DNA of 64,000 bases from Cryptomeria japonica (lineage: Eukaryota > Streptophyta > Pinopsida > Cupressales > Cupressaceae): positions 650,164,468-650,228,467 of the forward strand of contig NC_081409.1 of assembly GCF_030272615.1 (NCBI RefSeq). The letters are read 5' to 3'. Shown piece by piece: positions 22,146 through 33,361 of this stretch. The notes under the pieces are model-generated. The model was given only the letters and a program-made list of their open reading frames with translations, did not search any database and had not been told where the DNA came from. Every line of letters begins with the position of its first letter. Position 1 is the first letter of the stretch. A program made the position numbers and the translations under genes.

Positions 22146-22297
22146 CTTACTATTTATAGTAAGTTACTATTTTGGGAGAGTCAGGGTTCCTATTAATAGA
22201 AAGACACCTGAGCAGAGCTTATTGGCAGTGTCGACCTTGATTGGGCCTTTGCAGCTATTTCTAGACTCAGTTCCACATACTTACTATTTATAGTAAG
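22146..22297. repeat. Duplicated 18-base palindrome
   Basis: CTTACTATTTATAGTAAG, a perfect inverted repeat, occurs at 22146-22163 and 22280-22297, each inside a longer similar segment followed by GGGTT(C/T)CTATT. Confidence 0.9.
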
Positions 22298-22833
22298 TCA
22301 CTATTTAGGGTTTCTATTTTTAGACAGGCATCCAATCACATGGAGAACAGGGAGAGTCGACTCCTGGCTCAGACGGCTTAGCAATCAGACAAGTACATCA
22401 AGAGATATTAAAGTTTAAGTGACTTAAGTGGAAGGTGTTTGAGCTCTCTTAAGGAAAGAATAAAAGGAAAGGGAGGAGTTCATTCTCAGCATCCAGTTGA
22501 TGAATAGTATTTTGATTGATTTTTATTGTGGAGCCTAGGGCTTTCGCAATTTTCTTCTTTGATCATAGGAAACGAAAACTTCCTATTGATAGCAATTTTG
22601 AAGGTGTGAAATAACACCTGAATTATTGCAGTTGTGGGAAAGAATACTTCAGTTCTTTCATTTGTGCAAATTCGTGAAGTTTTCTACAAGGGTTTGAAGT
22701 TTATTGTTGGAGAACATTTATAATTGGTTGTGAATCATCCTTCTTTGGCACATGGAGTTATATCATTCTTGTTGGGAGAGATTATCAACAAATTATTCAA
22801 GGTTTTAAGAGCAGATTGCAAGTTTGTTCTTGC

Positions 22834-22957
22834 TGCTACAGTGCGCGTGAACAGTGCGCTACAGTGCCGTGAACAGTGTGCATGAACAGTGCCGTGAACA
22901 GTGCAGAACAGTGCCGTGAATAGTGCGCGTGAACAGTGGCGTGAACAGTGCGCTCCA
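22834..22957. repeat. GTGAACAGTGC tandem repeat cluster
   Basis: At least eight imperfect copies of GTGAACAGTGC with spacers of 0-6 bases (such as CGTGAACAGTGCGCTACA) lie within the solo LTR. Confidence 0.9.
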
Positions 22958-23586
22958 GTAGTTGGAGTTCTATAGAAGGGGATTTAGAAAGGTTGAACAG
23001 CTATATATATTTGACAAGGGATTTGCATATGAAGAGAATCAAACCAATATACCAAGGCAGCCATTGAAATACCAGGTTTTCTATCTATGGTCATTGTATT
23101 AGAAAATCATTACTTCATTGCATCATTTTCTATTATGATTATATCATGAAATATTTGGAGGTTGCATATGTTTAATGGAGATATAATTTGCATATTCCAC
23201 ATTCATGGTAACATTCAACATTGATCAGCCATTTAGCTTTCATGCCAATTGTTTGCTTAAATGCCTAATGGCTGTAGGTGTACTTTGGGATGCATGACAA
23301 GTGTTTGTCTTAATGTCAACTAGTTGTACTAGTTAATTTTAGTCATTACATATGTGTGGAAAGGTCTAAAACAGCTAGTATATCATTTCTATAACAACTT
23401 TGCATTGTTAGAAGCTTTCCATAACTTCATTTGCAGCCTACAAACCCAAAGAAGACAAAGAAAGAATTCACTACAGCGGCTTCAAACATTGTATGCCAAA
23501 TGTTTGACAATATTCCTTGGTGTTCATATAAGCAAAACAGGGTCAGATTAGCCAAGGGATATTACATCGGTTGGGTATCGTGGAAG

Positions 23587-24703
23587 TCAGAAAGGAGCAC
23601 CCTCAAAGCCAGCTATCCAGATGTAGAACCCTGGAAACTGGATGAACCAGGCCCCATACCTCTGTACCAGAATAGTAGCTTGCTTTGAGAGCCTTATGTG
23701 TAGTCCTCCCTGCATTAGCCTGACTAGATGCATTGTGAATGCATCATTGACGCACTCATACTGACCAACTGCATAGGCCGGGCTATTCTTTTCCCTTTGA
23801 GGTATGTCCTGATAGTGTAGTTGTGGATAAAAATCGTATACCTTCACTTGATCAGGCCCATTCCTGATTTCACCCTTCATGATTAAACCTGGCAGTGGCT
23901 GGTTCTTCGCGAACATGTAGACTAAATAGGATGTCATAGTAAAGTACTTATTCCCCTCAAGTTTGATCAGTTGGGTGTGGATATTGTCACTTATAATCTA
24001 GGCCCAGTCAAACTTGGATTTCTTAGCGAAGACCTGTTCTGTGAAGTAGAACATCCATTCTTCAAAGTAATTGGATTGGGGAAGTCCCATAATCTTGCTG
24101 AGCAGTGTGACCATGTCCCCATGCTCATTTTGAAAGTCGCTTCTAGGGGTCTTTTTCCTAATCCTAACGCTTGGAGGTCTTCTCTCCTTGTACCGCTCTT
24201 CATTTATCAGTGTTCTGCATCTGGTGGGGTTCATATCATATGCCCCCTGCGCTTCATCTATAGTTGTTGCTATGGGGCTATTCGGAAAGGGAATGTCAAA
24301 TGCGTCACCAACGGCTTCAGGAGTAAAGTTAGCGAGGACCATGTCCTTGAGGAGCACCAATCTGGAGCTTGGTTGGTAGTGCCGAGCAGCCTCTACTTAG
24401 CTCATAGTTTTGCACTGCCGGGGGAAATCCTGCTGCCTGGGCAATGCCACTTTCCATCATCTGCCTAGGCGTGCCATAGGCATTAGGGGAGAAAACTCGG
24501 TTTCTAAAATCTTGAATATCAATATGGCCCAAGTTAGTATCACCGACATTCTCCCAGATACTCTGAACTTTTGATTCCCTCAGTCCCCCTCTTTGATATT
24601 GATACTTCATCTTTTCGACTCTACAAGGGATATCTGATTTGGATGCTCGTGATGTCTCAGCTGCAGCAGGTGTCTTTGATAATTCTAACACCGATTTAGG
24701 CAT
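23587..24703 (-). pseudogene. Element C unknown protein, N-terminal part
   Basis: The probable start is the ATG at 24703. The first frame (24703-24329) contains LGHIDIQDFRNRVFSPNAYG. A frameshift near 24340 leads to a frame with LANFTPEAVGDAFDIPFP and, after a stop near 23998, FAKNQPLPGLIMKGEIRNGP. It continues to YECVNDAFTMHLVRLMQG and LVQRYGAWFIQFPGFYIW, with a TGA shortly after 23587. Two of these blocks have counterparts in element D (VNDTYTMYL and LVQKYGATFLQFPKF). The segment around TPEAVGDAFDIP has the look of the unknown proteins carried by other large plant non-autonomous retroelements, but I name no family. Confidence 0.6.
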
Positions 24704-26790
24704 TTATCTTGCACAGCTGGACACGAATTACGAGGCAATATAAAGGAAGTAAAGCAAGTTAGATAAAGGATATGATAGCATACAAGGATCAATTTGAAAA
24801 CCAAACTTAATGAACAGCATGACACTTTAGCTAAAAGCTTAATTGATTTAAACATGGGTATTTATGAAGCTTTTCGATTGCGAATTTGTACTTAGGCATT
24901 TTACAATCAACTTTCAACATGGACGATGCTTTAAAATTTTCCTAAGTCTGAAAATGCGTTTTCTAGCTGATTCTTAGGAACAGACTCTGATTTCAATTGC
25001 TCCTGACATCTTATACATAGGAAAAGAGGCGTTTTTAAGATAATCAATTTAATTCACTTTTGCATATTGACACATCTATCCAATTTTGCATATATTTTGA
25101 ATGATTTCAAGAAAGGCGAAGCACACTTACTTGGCGAAAATGAATGGTGTGAATCTGCACAACTTGCCTTGCAAGAATGATTTCCTTTGAATTTGAAAAA
25201 TGATGCCTCTTATGCCCTGTGCTTTACGAAGACAAACTCACAATTTGTAAATTTGGAATGGGAGAATTCTTGTAATTTCAAATTTCAACGGTTAACTCCC
25301 ATTCGTGATTTTCGCGCCTAAGCCTTGGAGGAAAAAATGGAGTTTTTAGAAACTTAGAATTAGCAATAATTCTTTTACCTTAATGATTTTGCCTCCTGCG
25401 TGGTAAAAATGAATGGGGGAGTTGCAATACTTTGAAAACCCTATCTTGCGTTTTACCCAATGGCGATTTTCAAAGGATGGGGCTTCTGCAAATTTTCAAT
25501 CCTTAACATCTACGCCTAATCTGGTGAATTTTAGAGAGTGGGAGGGTTTTGTTAACTCTAGCGAAAATCGCGATCTCCTTGAAATTTCTTCTATCTTACC
25601 TTGGTGACTTGGGTTAATAGAGATTTTACCTGAAACGCAGTTTTAAAAGCGTTGAGATTTTCCTAGGTTACTATTTTCGGGGTTCCAATTAATTTCAAAA
25701 GCTTTCATTTTTACGCACTTTACCTTCAAAGTGCGAACTTCGGCAAATGGGTTGCTTTTGCCAACTTCGGACTTTTAGTGGCGTTTGCAAACTTTTAAAC
25801 CTTCTTGCAACTATTCCTAATAACACGATTTTTGGCATTTGGGGTCTCTTTGCAAGCCTTTCAAAAATCGCGATTTTGCCTTATCGCGTGATTTTGGGGT
25901 TTTTGATTGCTTTTCAAACTTTTATTTCCATCACTTATCCTCCACAATGCAATTTTTGAGGTTTTCAAAGGTTTTTGAAACTTTGGCATTTTAAGAGCTA
26001 TTGCAAGTTTTCATCCTTTTCGCACTTTACCCTCCAAATGTGAATTTCGGGGAATGGGAGGAGTTTTCAAACTTTCTAAACTTTCCATTTATCTCTCATA
26101 AGGCGATTTTCAGCATTTTCAGGGGTTTTGCCAATTTCGGCACTTTAGAGTGTTTTGCAAACTCTTTTTTACCATTTCGTGCTTTTACCCCATCATGCGA
26201 ATTTCGGCATTCTAGGGGGTTTTGAAAAGTTTCTAACTTTAAAAATTTCACGCCATAATGCACTTTTCAGTGATTTGGGGGAGTTTACAAGTTTTAAACT
26301 TTTCGCATTTATCCCTCCTCGCACGATTTTCGGAATTTAGGAGCATTTTTCAAACTTCGGCATTTGGAGCCATTTTGCCAACCTTTTAACCTTTTACATT
26401 TGCCCTCCAAAATGCGAATTTTGGCACTCTCATGTATTTTGCCAATTTTGGCACTTTGGAGGCACTTGCAAGGTTTTTGCCCTTTTGCCCTCCAGCTGGC
26501 GAAAATTGCCATTTTCATCAATCTTGCAAACTTTCAAAACATAATGTAATTTCCTCCTTAGCGCGAATTTCAAGATTCGGAGGAGGTTTTGAAAATTTAT
26601 ACTTTTGCATCCTCTTATCTCTCCTATATCCTCTTACGAAAATCAGCGTTCATGCAAGCTTCAGATGCTTTATCCTTTACTTGGGAGGATTTGGCCAGTT
26701 TCTATCATCCCATGCCTATCTCAGGTGATTTTACAAGCTTAAACGATCTCTTGGAATTTTCATGCCTGAAGGCTCAATTGATCATACAGA
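24704..26790 (-). repeat. Degenerate repeats upstream of element C coding region
   Basis: 24704-25400 is AT-rich without features. From about 25413 to 26720 the plus strand repeats, with heavy variation, modules such as GCGATTTTCGGCATTT, then GGGG, GTTTTGCAAACTTT and GCACTTTACCCTCC, roughly every 70-120 bases. This may be the 5' LTR or leader of element C. It shows no clear similarity to the LTR-like region at 10950-11619. Confidence 0.55.
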
Positions 26791-26797
26791 TTCATAG

Positions 26798-27411
26798 GCT
26801 CCTTCGTTCATAACATCATCGTCTCATGGACTGATTACGAGCTCGCTCAAAAGGACGCGAGACATTCAACGTGGAACTCAACAGGGCAAAGGCGTAATGG
26901 CCAAAAAGAGGAAAGGGGACCCTGTCAGCGACAGGGAGCGTGTGCAACGCACAACAGATCGGCAATTAGATTCAGATTTTAACAGATTTGAACTGCTAGA
27001 CAATATGGCCGTAGAGGAAGGTATCACCCCGGATGTGTTTGGCATTGTAGGCTTGAATGGGGGAATTCTTATTCATGATTCCCCTGCTGTGAACCAGGAT
27101 ACAACTCTCCAATAGAAGAATGAGGCTCCTATTAGCTTTGAGTCTGGTGCTCTTGTGGTGTCCTCGGCACCACAAGACAATGATATTCTCTTAGCGGATC
27201 TGGCTAAGGAGGTGTTTGCTTCTGGTAAGGGAAACGGATCTCTTCTGGCATTAGGACTATTGCAAAGATCGTTTAAGAAAATATCCTTTGCTACTCCATC
27301 AAGAAGTGGTCGCAAAAAGGATCAAGAGAAAATTAGACTTACAGGGGATTTACTGGTAGAGTCTGGGGCTATGAAGGCCACGGATGCTCACTTTCCTCAC
27401 TCTACTCAATG
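26798..27411 (+). pseudogene. LINE ORF1, C-terminal continuation
   Basis: Open sequence from 26798 leads into GKGVMAKKRKGDP (about 26886-26920) and the stretch FNRFELLDN, common in plant LINE ORF1 tails. A TAG occurs at 27113. The same or a neighbouring frame goes on through NDILLADLAKEVFASG to the stop at 27410, overlapping the start of ORF2 by a few bases. It is probably the end of the ORF1 protein begun at 9612, cut by element C. Confidence 0.6.
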
Positions 27412-30400
27412 ATTATTCTCTCATGGAATGTTAGGGGGTTGAATAGCATCCCCAGACAAAGGGCTATTCATGAGTTGGTGATTGATCATTCTCCGGATAT
27501 CCTTTGTATTCAGGAGACTAAGTTTTCAGTGGATTCCATGCTCTGTTGTGTCCCTAATATTTGGTATCATGGTCAATGTCAATGTATTGGATCTATGGGG
27601 AATGCTGGGGGATTAGCCATTTGCTCGGAGCCACGAAAATTCATCCCTCACTGTTGGATTTCTTCTCTCTCCACACTCTCTATGTTTGCCTCTAGTTTGG
27701 ATGCAGGTGAGGTGATTTTGGTAACTAATGTGTATGCTCTTGTTGACTTCCTTGGAAAGATAAGACTTTGGGAGCATTTAAGGTATGTTCGAAGTTGTCA
27801 TCCTTTCTTGCCTTGGATTTTAGCAAGGGACTTTAATTCAGTCTTACATTTGGAGGAGAAAAGAGGTGGGAATGCTCGTCTAGGGCCTTCTTCTAAGCTT
27901 CTTTGGGATAATATGTACTTTTTACATCTTTCTGATATCCAGCCAGTTAATGGGATCTTTACTTGGAATAATAGGAGAGTTGGTGAAGATGCCATTTTAG
28001 AACACCTGGTTAGATTTTTAGTCTCCTTTTGGACGAGTCGTAATCTCTCTCTCTCTCTTTGGAAATTCTCGATTGGAGGGGATCTGACCATTGGCCTATC
28101 AAGTTCTCGGCTTGTTGCATTTCTCTTCCCAAGAATCCTCCCATTAAGTTCCAACTGATGTGGCTTCGGGACTCTTCTCTTCATGACTTAATGGATCATT
28201 GGTGGAGAGCTGGTGGCCCAGCTTATGGCACTGCTATGTTTTCCTTTTGTAAAAAACTACAATATGTCAAAAGGAAGCTGAAGAATTGGAACAGGAATTG
28301 CTTTGGTAATTTTTACACTATGAAAAAGGGGGCTCAAGAACGTCTGGTAGTCATTACAAGGCGGATTAGAGACCTAGGTTTTTCTGAAGCTCTTAGCAAA
28401 GAAGAATCTTAGGCTTCCCGGGATTTAGAAGAGTGGGATCTTAGAGAGGAAATTTATTGGAAGCAAGAAGCTCGAATTGATTGGCTCCAAGAAGGACATA
28501 AGAATACTGCATTTTTCCATAAATCTGTCTAGGGCCGCCGAAATCGGAGTTACATTTCATCTCTTGTTACTTCTGATGGCCTGCAGTTGACCTCCTTTCA
28601 AGCCATTTCCAGGGAAGCCATCCGGTTCTATTCCACTCTTTTTTCAGAAGATTCGCTTCTCGCTGATAATGAGGAGAATATCATCTTGTCTTGCATTCCC
28701 TCTGTTGTGACCAGAGCAATGAACAACTCCCTTATGAGGTCGATCTCTATGTTTGAATTGGAGGAAGTGGTTTTTAGTATGCGTAAGGGCAAAGCTCCTA
28801 GTCCTGATGGCTTCCCAGTGGAATTTTTTCAAGAGTTCTGGGATATTATTAATCAGGACTTATTAGCTATGGTTCAAGAATCACACTCTAACAACTAGAT
28901 GCTCCGAGCTTTGAATGCTACATTCCTTGTTCTTATTCCAAAAAAGGAAGGGGCTAATCAGTTGGATTTCTTTTGACCGATTGCTCTATGTAATATGGTT
29001 TATAAAGTTATTACTAAATTAATTGCCGAAAGGCTCAAAGTTTGGCTTCCCACAGTTATCTCAGAAGAGCAAGGGGGTTTTGTTGCTGGAAAATAGATTC
29101 TCAACGGAGTGATTATTGCCTCTGAAGCCATCCATTTTATGTCATCTTCTAAAGAGCATTCTATGTTCATCAAGCTTGATATGGCTAAGGCTTATGATAA
29201 AGTGAAATGGGGCTTTTTGCGGAAAGTTCTTACTTTTGCATTCAGCTTGGAGTGGGTGGAATGGATTTGGAGTTGTGTCACTTCTCCCTCCTTTTCTATG
29301 CTTCTCAATCGAGAACCTTCGGAATTATTTGGGGCTTCTAGGAGTTTCCGCTAGGGCGATCCCCTTTCTCCCTACTTGTTCATCATTATGGCGAAGGGAC
29401 TTGGCAGATTTATTAAACATCAAGTTTCCCATAATTTGATTCATGGTTGGAGTTGGGGAAATGGATTGTCCACTCTCTCCCATCTTTAGTTTTAAGATGA
29501 TACTGCTCTTGCTGGGAGGGCTTGTATTCAGGAAGCTAAAGCCTTCTGACTCACTTTGGATACTTATTTGGCTGCCTCATGGCAGAAAATCAATGACCAC
29601 AAGTCTTCTATTTATTTTTTCAACACTTCAGAGCCTATCCAGCAGAGGATTGCTAATATTCTAAGATTTCAGATTGAGTCTCTTCCTATGACTTACTTTG
29701 GTGTCCCTATTATTTTGGGTAGACAGCCCAAGCTCTTCTGGCAGAACCTGCTTGATAAGTTGCATCAAAAAGTTAATCATTGGATGCATTGGTGGCTCTC
29801 TATTGCTGGTCGGGCGACTCTCTTGCAATCAGTGATTCAAGCTCTTCCTATCTATAGAATCATGGTGTAGGCTGCCCCAGTGTATTTTCTTAAGGAATTT
29901 GATGCCCTCTCTCGACAGTTTCTTTGGAGTGGTAATTTACAAAATTTCAAATGGAGTCTAATCAAGTGGGATATAGTTTGTAGGCCAAAGAAGGAGGGTG
30001 GCCTCGACCTTCGTTCTTCTATCTTGAGTGGACAGGCTCTTGCTGCTAATCTCTATTGGCGATGGTGTTCTAGTTAGTCTCAGCTATGGGCTGGTATCCT
30101 CTCACATAAGTATTTACCAGGAGCCCCACCTTCAGAGGTTTCTAGATTCCCTTTGGCGAGTGGAGGTTCTATGGTGTGGAATACCCTTAAGACAGGCTCT
30201 TGCTTGGTCAAGAGTAGCCTTTTTTGGATTTGTAACAATGGTGCAGAGGATCTATTTTAGAGTGATTCTTGGAATGGTAAACCTCCTCTTTTGTCCTCTC
30301 ACCCGCACTTGCAGGCTCTCTATGACACTTTCCTTTATGTGGGTTGGAATAAGGTGGCTCACTATAAGGAGGCCTACAATTTGGGCCTTTCTATTGGTTT

Positions 30401-31712
30401 TCGATGGAAGAATCCATCTAATTGGCCACCGGGGGGCTCATTGGGGGATCGGATGGAGCTCTCTCAGATTCTGGCTTCTAGGGAGTGCAGCTCTTTGCAG
30501 GAACCTGATGTTTTGGCTTGGGGAGGTACTTCTTCTAGTAAATATACTGTTTCCTCAGGGTACCTTATGATTACTAGACAGCTGTTTGGTGATATGGAGG
30601 TTCCTTGGTGGAAGAAAATTTGGAATTCCTCCTCATGGCCTAAGTGTAATTTCTTCCTCTGGTTGGTGGCTCACAATAGGTGTCTTACTTGGGATAATCT
30701 CAACAAGGGAGAATTCCATGGCCCTTCAATCTATGTTTTATGCAGTAATGATGAGGAGTTTGTTTCTCACCTCTTCTTTCAGTGCTCCTTTGTTAGACAG
30801 CTCTGGCACTCTTGGTGATCTGCATGGGGCTGCCCTTGCTGGCATGTTTCCTCTTTGTTTGAGTTTTGGAATCACTTGGGACCTTCCCCGTCCAGATCCT
30901 CTTTTCTCCAAGTTGCTTGGACTACTGGCCCTTCCTTTATTTTATGGCATGTTTGGCTTGAAAGAAATAGGCGGATCTTTAAGAGTGTCAGGCTTGGGAT
31001 TGTGCACCTCTAGGGGAAAATTGTTCATTCTCTTCATGAAACAGTTATGGTGAAATGTGGTTTGTATGGAGGTCTGGACCTTGGATATGTTGGTATTTGC
31101 ACCTGCCTTTCTTTTCCTTTGTAGGATGGTGTTCCTTTGCTGGTTTCCCACCACCCTGGGAGGAGAGCTGGATATCACTCGCAGCGTGTTAATTGTGAGG
31201 GGCATTGGACTCCTCCTTCACCTGGAGTTCTTAAGATTAACACTGATGGATCTTCTCAGGGAAATCCTGGCCCTATAGGCATAGGGGGAGTGGGGTGCAG
31301 CAGCTCTGGAGATGTCCAATTTCTCTTCTCTATCTACAAAGGTTCTCATACCAATAATCTTATGGACGCCTTGGCCATCCAGGTAGCGGTGGAGCAATGT
31401 TGCAAGCAGGGGTGGCGTAGGATCATTTGTGAGACAGAATCGCAGGTGGTTGTCAACTTATTGAATAAAAAAGAGCTAGCGGATGTTGACTGGCATTTGG
31501 CTTTGGTTATTAAGTAGATCACTCAGTTATGTCGGACCCTTGACTATGTCATTTTTTTCCATATCCCTCGAGAGTGGAATGGTGTGGCCAGCTGTTTGGC
31601 TAAGTGGGCGTCCCAGTATATGCAGGATTGGAATATTATGGATCCGAGGCATCTTCCCCTTGAATTGTCTCACGAATTGGATCAACTTATTGCTCAGGAT
31701 AAAGCTCATTAG
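27409..31712 (+). pseudogene. LINE ORF2: endonuclease, RT, zf-RVT, RNase H (broken)
   Basis: The ATG at 27409 overlaps the ORF1 stop. Domains in order: an apurinic-type endonuclease (SWNVRGLN, IQETK, NVYA, ARDFN where GDFN is usual, TWNN, then SDHWP after a frameshift near 28060); and RT with GKAPSPDGFP (28788), LDMAKAYDKV (29178) and GDPLSPYLF after a stop at 29353. The palm FADD is replaced by a stop followed by DD. A zf-RVT region follows (PWWKKIWNSSSWPKCNFFLW, about 30600). RNase H comes last (INTDGSSQGNPGP, about 31240; then REWNGVASCLAKWA, with Ser for the usual Asp). Stops and at least three frameshifts abolish activity. The RNase H domain places it with plant L1 elements that carry one. 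Confidence 0.88.
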
Positions 31713-31790
31713 AGTTCTTTGCATTTTTTGTTGTCCCTTTTGTTGTACTGTTCTCTTTGGATTTCAATAAATTTTTACCCCTCTTTTAGT

Positions 31791-31804
31791 TAAACATAGA
31801 GTTA
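31791..31804. repeat. LINE target-site duplication, right copy
   Basis: TAAACATAGAGTTA, identical to 9377-9390, lies 20 bases after the AATAAA signal of the LINE. Confidence 0.85.
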
Positions 31805-32112
31805 TGAGTAGTCCACTTGTGGTTATCTTAACTCCTAGTTAAGTCAAATTATCATTACAATATTGCTATTTAGTTATTTAGGTCATCCTTGGACCTATAT
31901 AGTCATATTTAGATTGGATTGGGTGATAACCTTGGCATTAGTAGGGTATGTATAGGAGGTAGTGAGTGTTATTTCAAAATCAGATTGTGAAGTGTATTCT
32001 CATTGGATATGTTTGGAGTTTTCCCCTCTCAATGTGGCTTCTTATTCTCAGCTATTATAAAGAATTTGCAACATGTTACATATTATCTTCCTCATTTATG
32101 CAAGCTATTTCA
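31805..32112 (+). repeat. 5' LTR of gypsy element B (right part)
   Basis: This sequence lies between the LINE and a primer-binding site, and with about 9339-9390 would form a short LTR of about 360 bases. TGTAGGCC near 9339 is a possible start and TTTCA at 32112 a possible end. No 3' LTR is present for comparison. Confidence 0.45.
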
Positions 32113-32119
32113 TAAGAAG

Positions 32120-32132
32120 TGGTATCAGAGCA
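32120..32132 (+). other. Primer-binding site of element B
   Basis: TGGTATCAGAGCA matches the classic plant retrotransposon primer site complementary to the 3' end of initiator methionine tRNA. Confidence 0.8.
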
Positions 32133-32610
32133 CGATCTTGGCACTATGAAGGCAATTCATTTTCTTAAATTTTGGAGTTTATTTTTGAAATCATGTGTCT
32201 TTCAAATTTGGGTCAATTTTATCTAATTTTTGGATAGTTTTTTAGGAACATATTGAAGCATATTTAAAATCCATTTTTTAGAGGAAAGGGAGTATAATTG
32301 AGTGAGTTGTTATATTATAGGGGATTTTGCCTAATTTTTTTGTGAAGGACATATCTCATAAATATGAGCCAATTTCTTCTTAATTTTTAAAGAGTTTATG
32401 AGGAGGAAGTTGGAGTCTATAGTCCAAAGTTTAGGGAAATTGAGAAGAAAAAGGTGACTTATTACAAAATTTGGTGTCCATAACTTCATTCTATGGTTGT
32501 AATTCTATTAGTTTTGTGGAGATTTATTTTGATGCTATTAAGTTACATAAACAATTCCATATAATTTAGATTTTTTTGTGTAAATTATTGTAAAATTATT
32601 ATTTCTCATC

Positions 32611-33361
32611 ATGGTGGGTTCGTCAATAAGAGGCAGAGAGAATACCACCACACCTGGGAAATCTCTAGATAAGGAAGATGTAGAAATTGAGGATAATAAC
32701 TCTAATGAGGAGATAAACAAAGCCAAAAGTAATATTGATTCAATAAGGAAGGAGGTCAGTGAAGGAATTTCATCAGTGAAGGACATGGATGAATTATTAA
32801 GGATGTTGGAAATACTTATTCAAGGGATGAAGTATAAGGGAGAAGATTCTTCTAATAAAATGAAAGGCAATTCTTTTATGGTACATGAATTTTGTGGATT
32901 TAATGCATACTCAATAGGGATTATCTATTTAATACATATATACTCCTAGATACCCAAGTTAGATATAAGAAAGTTTGATGGAAATGATCCAACCAATTGT
33001 CTTTGCCGAATGGAGTAGTTCTTTGATCTTCCCCATGTTCCAAGTTACATAAATGTGGCAATGAGTTCATTATACTTGGAACCTAACTAATTTATTTGGT
33101 ATCATTGGTTATGTGATGAGAAAAGAAAGAAGGGTTGTGTAGTCACATGGTCAGTTTTTCAAGAGGAACTTGTTGCACATTATTGAGACATTTTTTTGGA
33201 TAGGCACTTATGGCAACTCACTAAATTAAAATAAATAATTCTGGTTAGGAATTATGCTCTATAATTTTGAGCATTAAAGTGTAGATAATGTTATAGAAGA
33301 GAATTTGAAAGAATTCTATCTTGGAAGTTTGAAGGACAACATAAAATATGAGGTGTGTATG
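32611..33361 (+). pseudogene. Gypsy element B gag, 5' part
   Basis: From the ATG at 32611 the protein begins MVGSSIRGRENTTTPGKS with an acidic, Lys/Glu-rich linker. A frame change near 32945 leads to the gag core, with IPKLDIRKFDGNDPTN (about 32953), then YINVAMSSLYLEPN and WSVFQEELVAHY, the usual plant Ty3 gag block that forms the particle. Stops replace Gln or Trp codons at several places. The frame reaches the insertion of element A at 33361 and resumes beyond it at 40545 after the duplicated GTATG. Confidence 0.75.
33357..33361. repeat. Target-site duplication of element A, left
   Basis: GTATG here is repeated at 40540-40544, immediately outside the two LTRs of element A. Confidence 0.9.

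Larger units (their letters stand above)
21963..23566 (+). mobile_element. Solo LTR inside element C
   Basis: The 1,604-base segment starts TGTAATGTCCC and ends GGGATATTACA, giving matched inverted ends. It is flanked by TCGGT on both sides (21958-21962 and 23567-23571). Removing it with one TCGGT restores the reading frame of element C on the minus strand, confirming the edges. It contains a GTGAACAGTGC repeat cluster and two copies of an 18-base perfect palindrome. No internal gene is seen. The orientation is chosen arbitrarily because no TATA or polyadenylation signal is decisive. Confidence 0.88.
10950..26790 (-). mobile_element. Non-autonomous LTR-type element C (limits approximate)
   Basis: A minus-strand element lies within the LINE. 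It has a long protein-coding remnant (24703 to about 19440) and an LTR-like promoter region at the 3' side (10950-11619). The 2 kb upstream of the coding region (24720-26790) is made of degenerate repeats. It is itself interrupted by the gag-only element and a solo LTR. No RT, integrase or protease was found. A second family member (D) is at about 44480-48015. Terminal edges and a target-site duplication were not found. Confidence 0.5.
9391..31790 (+). mobile_element. Non-LTR retrotransposon (LINE, L1-like) with 15-kb insert
   Basis: ORF1 (nucleic-acid binding) and ORF2 (endonuclease, RT, zf-RVT region, RNase H) are in the usual plant L1 order, followed by AATAAA at 31766 and a 14-bp duplication at both ends. 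There is no poly(A) tail left. Without the insert at about 10660-26797 the element would be roughly 6.3 kb, so it was close to full length when it landed in the 5' LTR of element B. Confidence 0.85.

Noticed and set aside
22834-22957. CRISPR-like array
   Set aside because: Units are 11 bases with spacers of a few bases, inside a plant LTR; there are no repeats or spacers of CRISPR size and no cas genes.
26309-26521. Minus-strand Lys-rich frame and similar short frames in 25400-26720
   Set aside because: They are by-products of the repeated modules there and share no protein similarity beyond the repeat.
10630-26904. GGCCAA (10629-10634 and 26899-26904) as the target-site duplication of element C
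   Set aside because: The right copy is not preceded by a CA terminus and the LINE frame does not join properly across it; the match is probably chance.
32120-32132. tRNA gene fragments at the Met-tRNA-like sites (32120, 34282, 56650)
   Set aside because: Each lies directly after an LTR end and is only as long as a primer-binding site; no cloverleaf sequence surrounds it.
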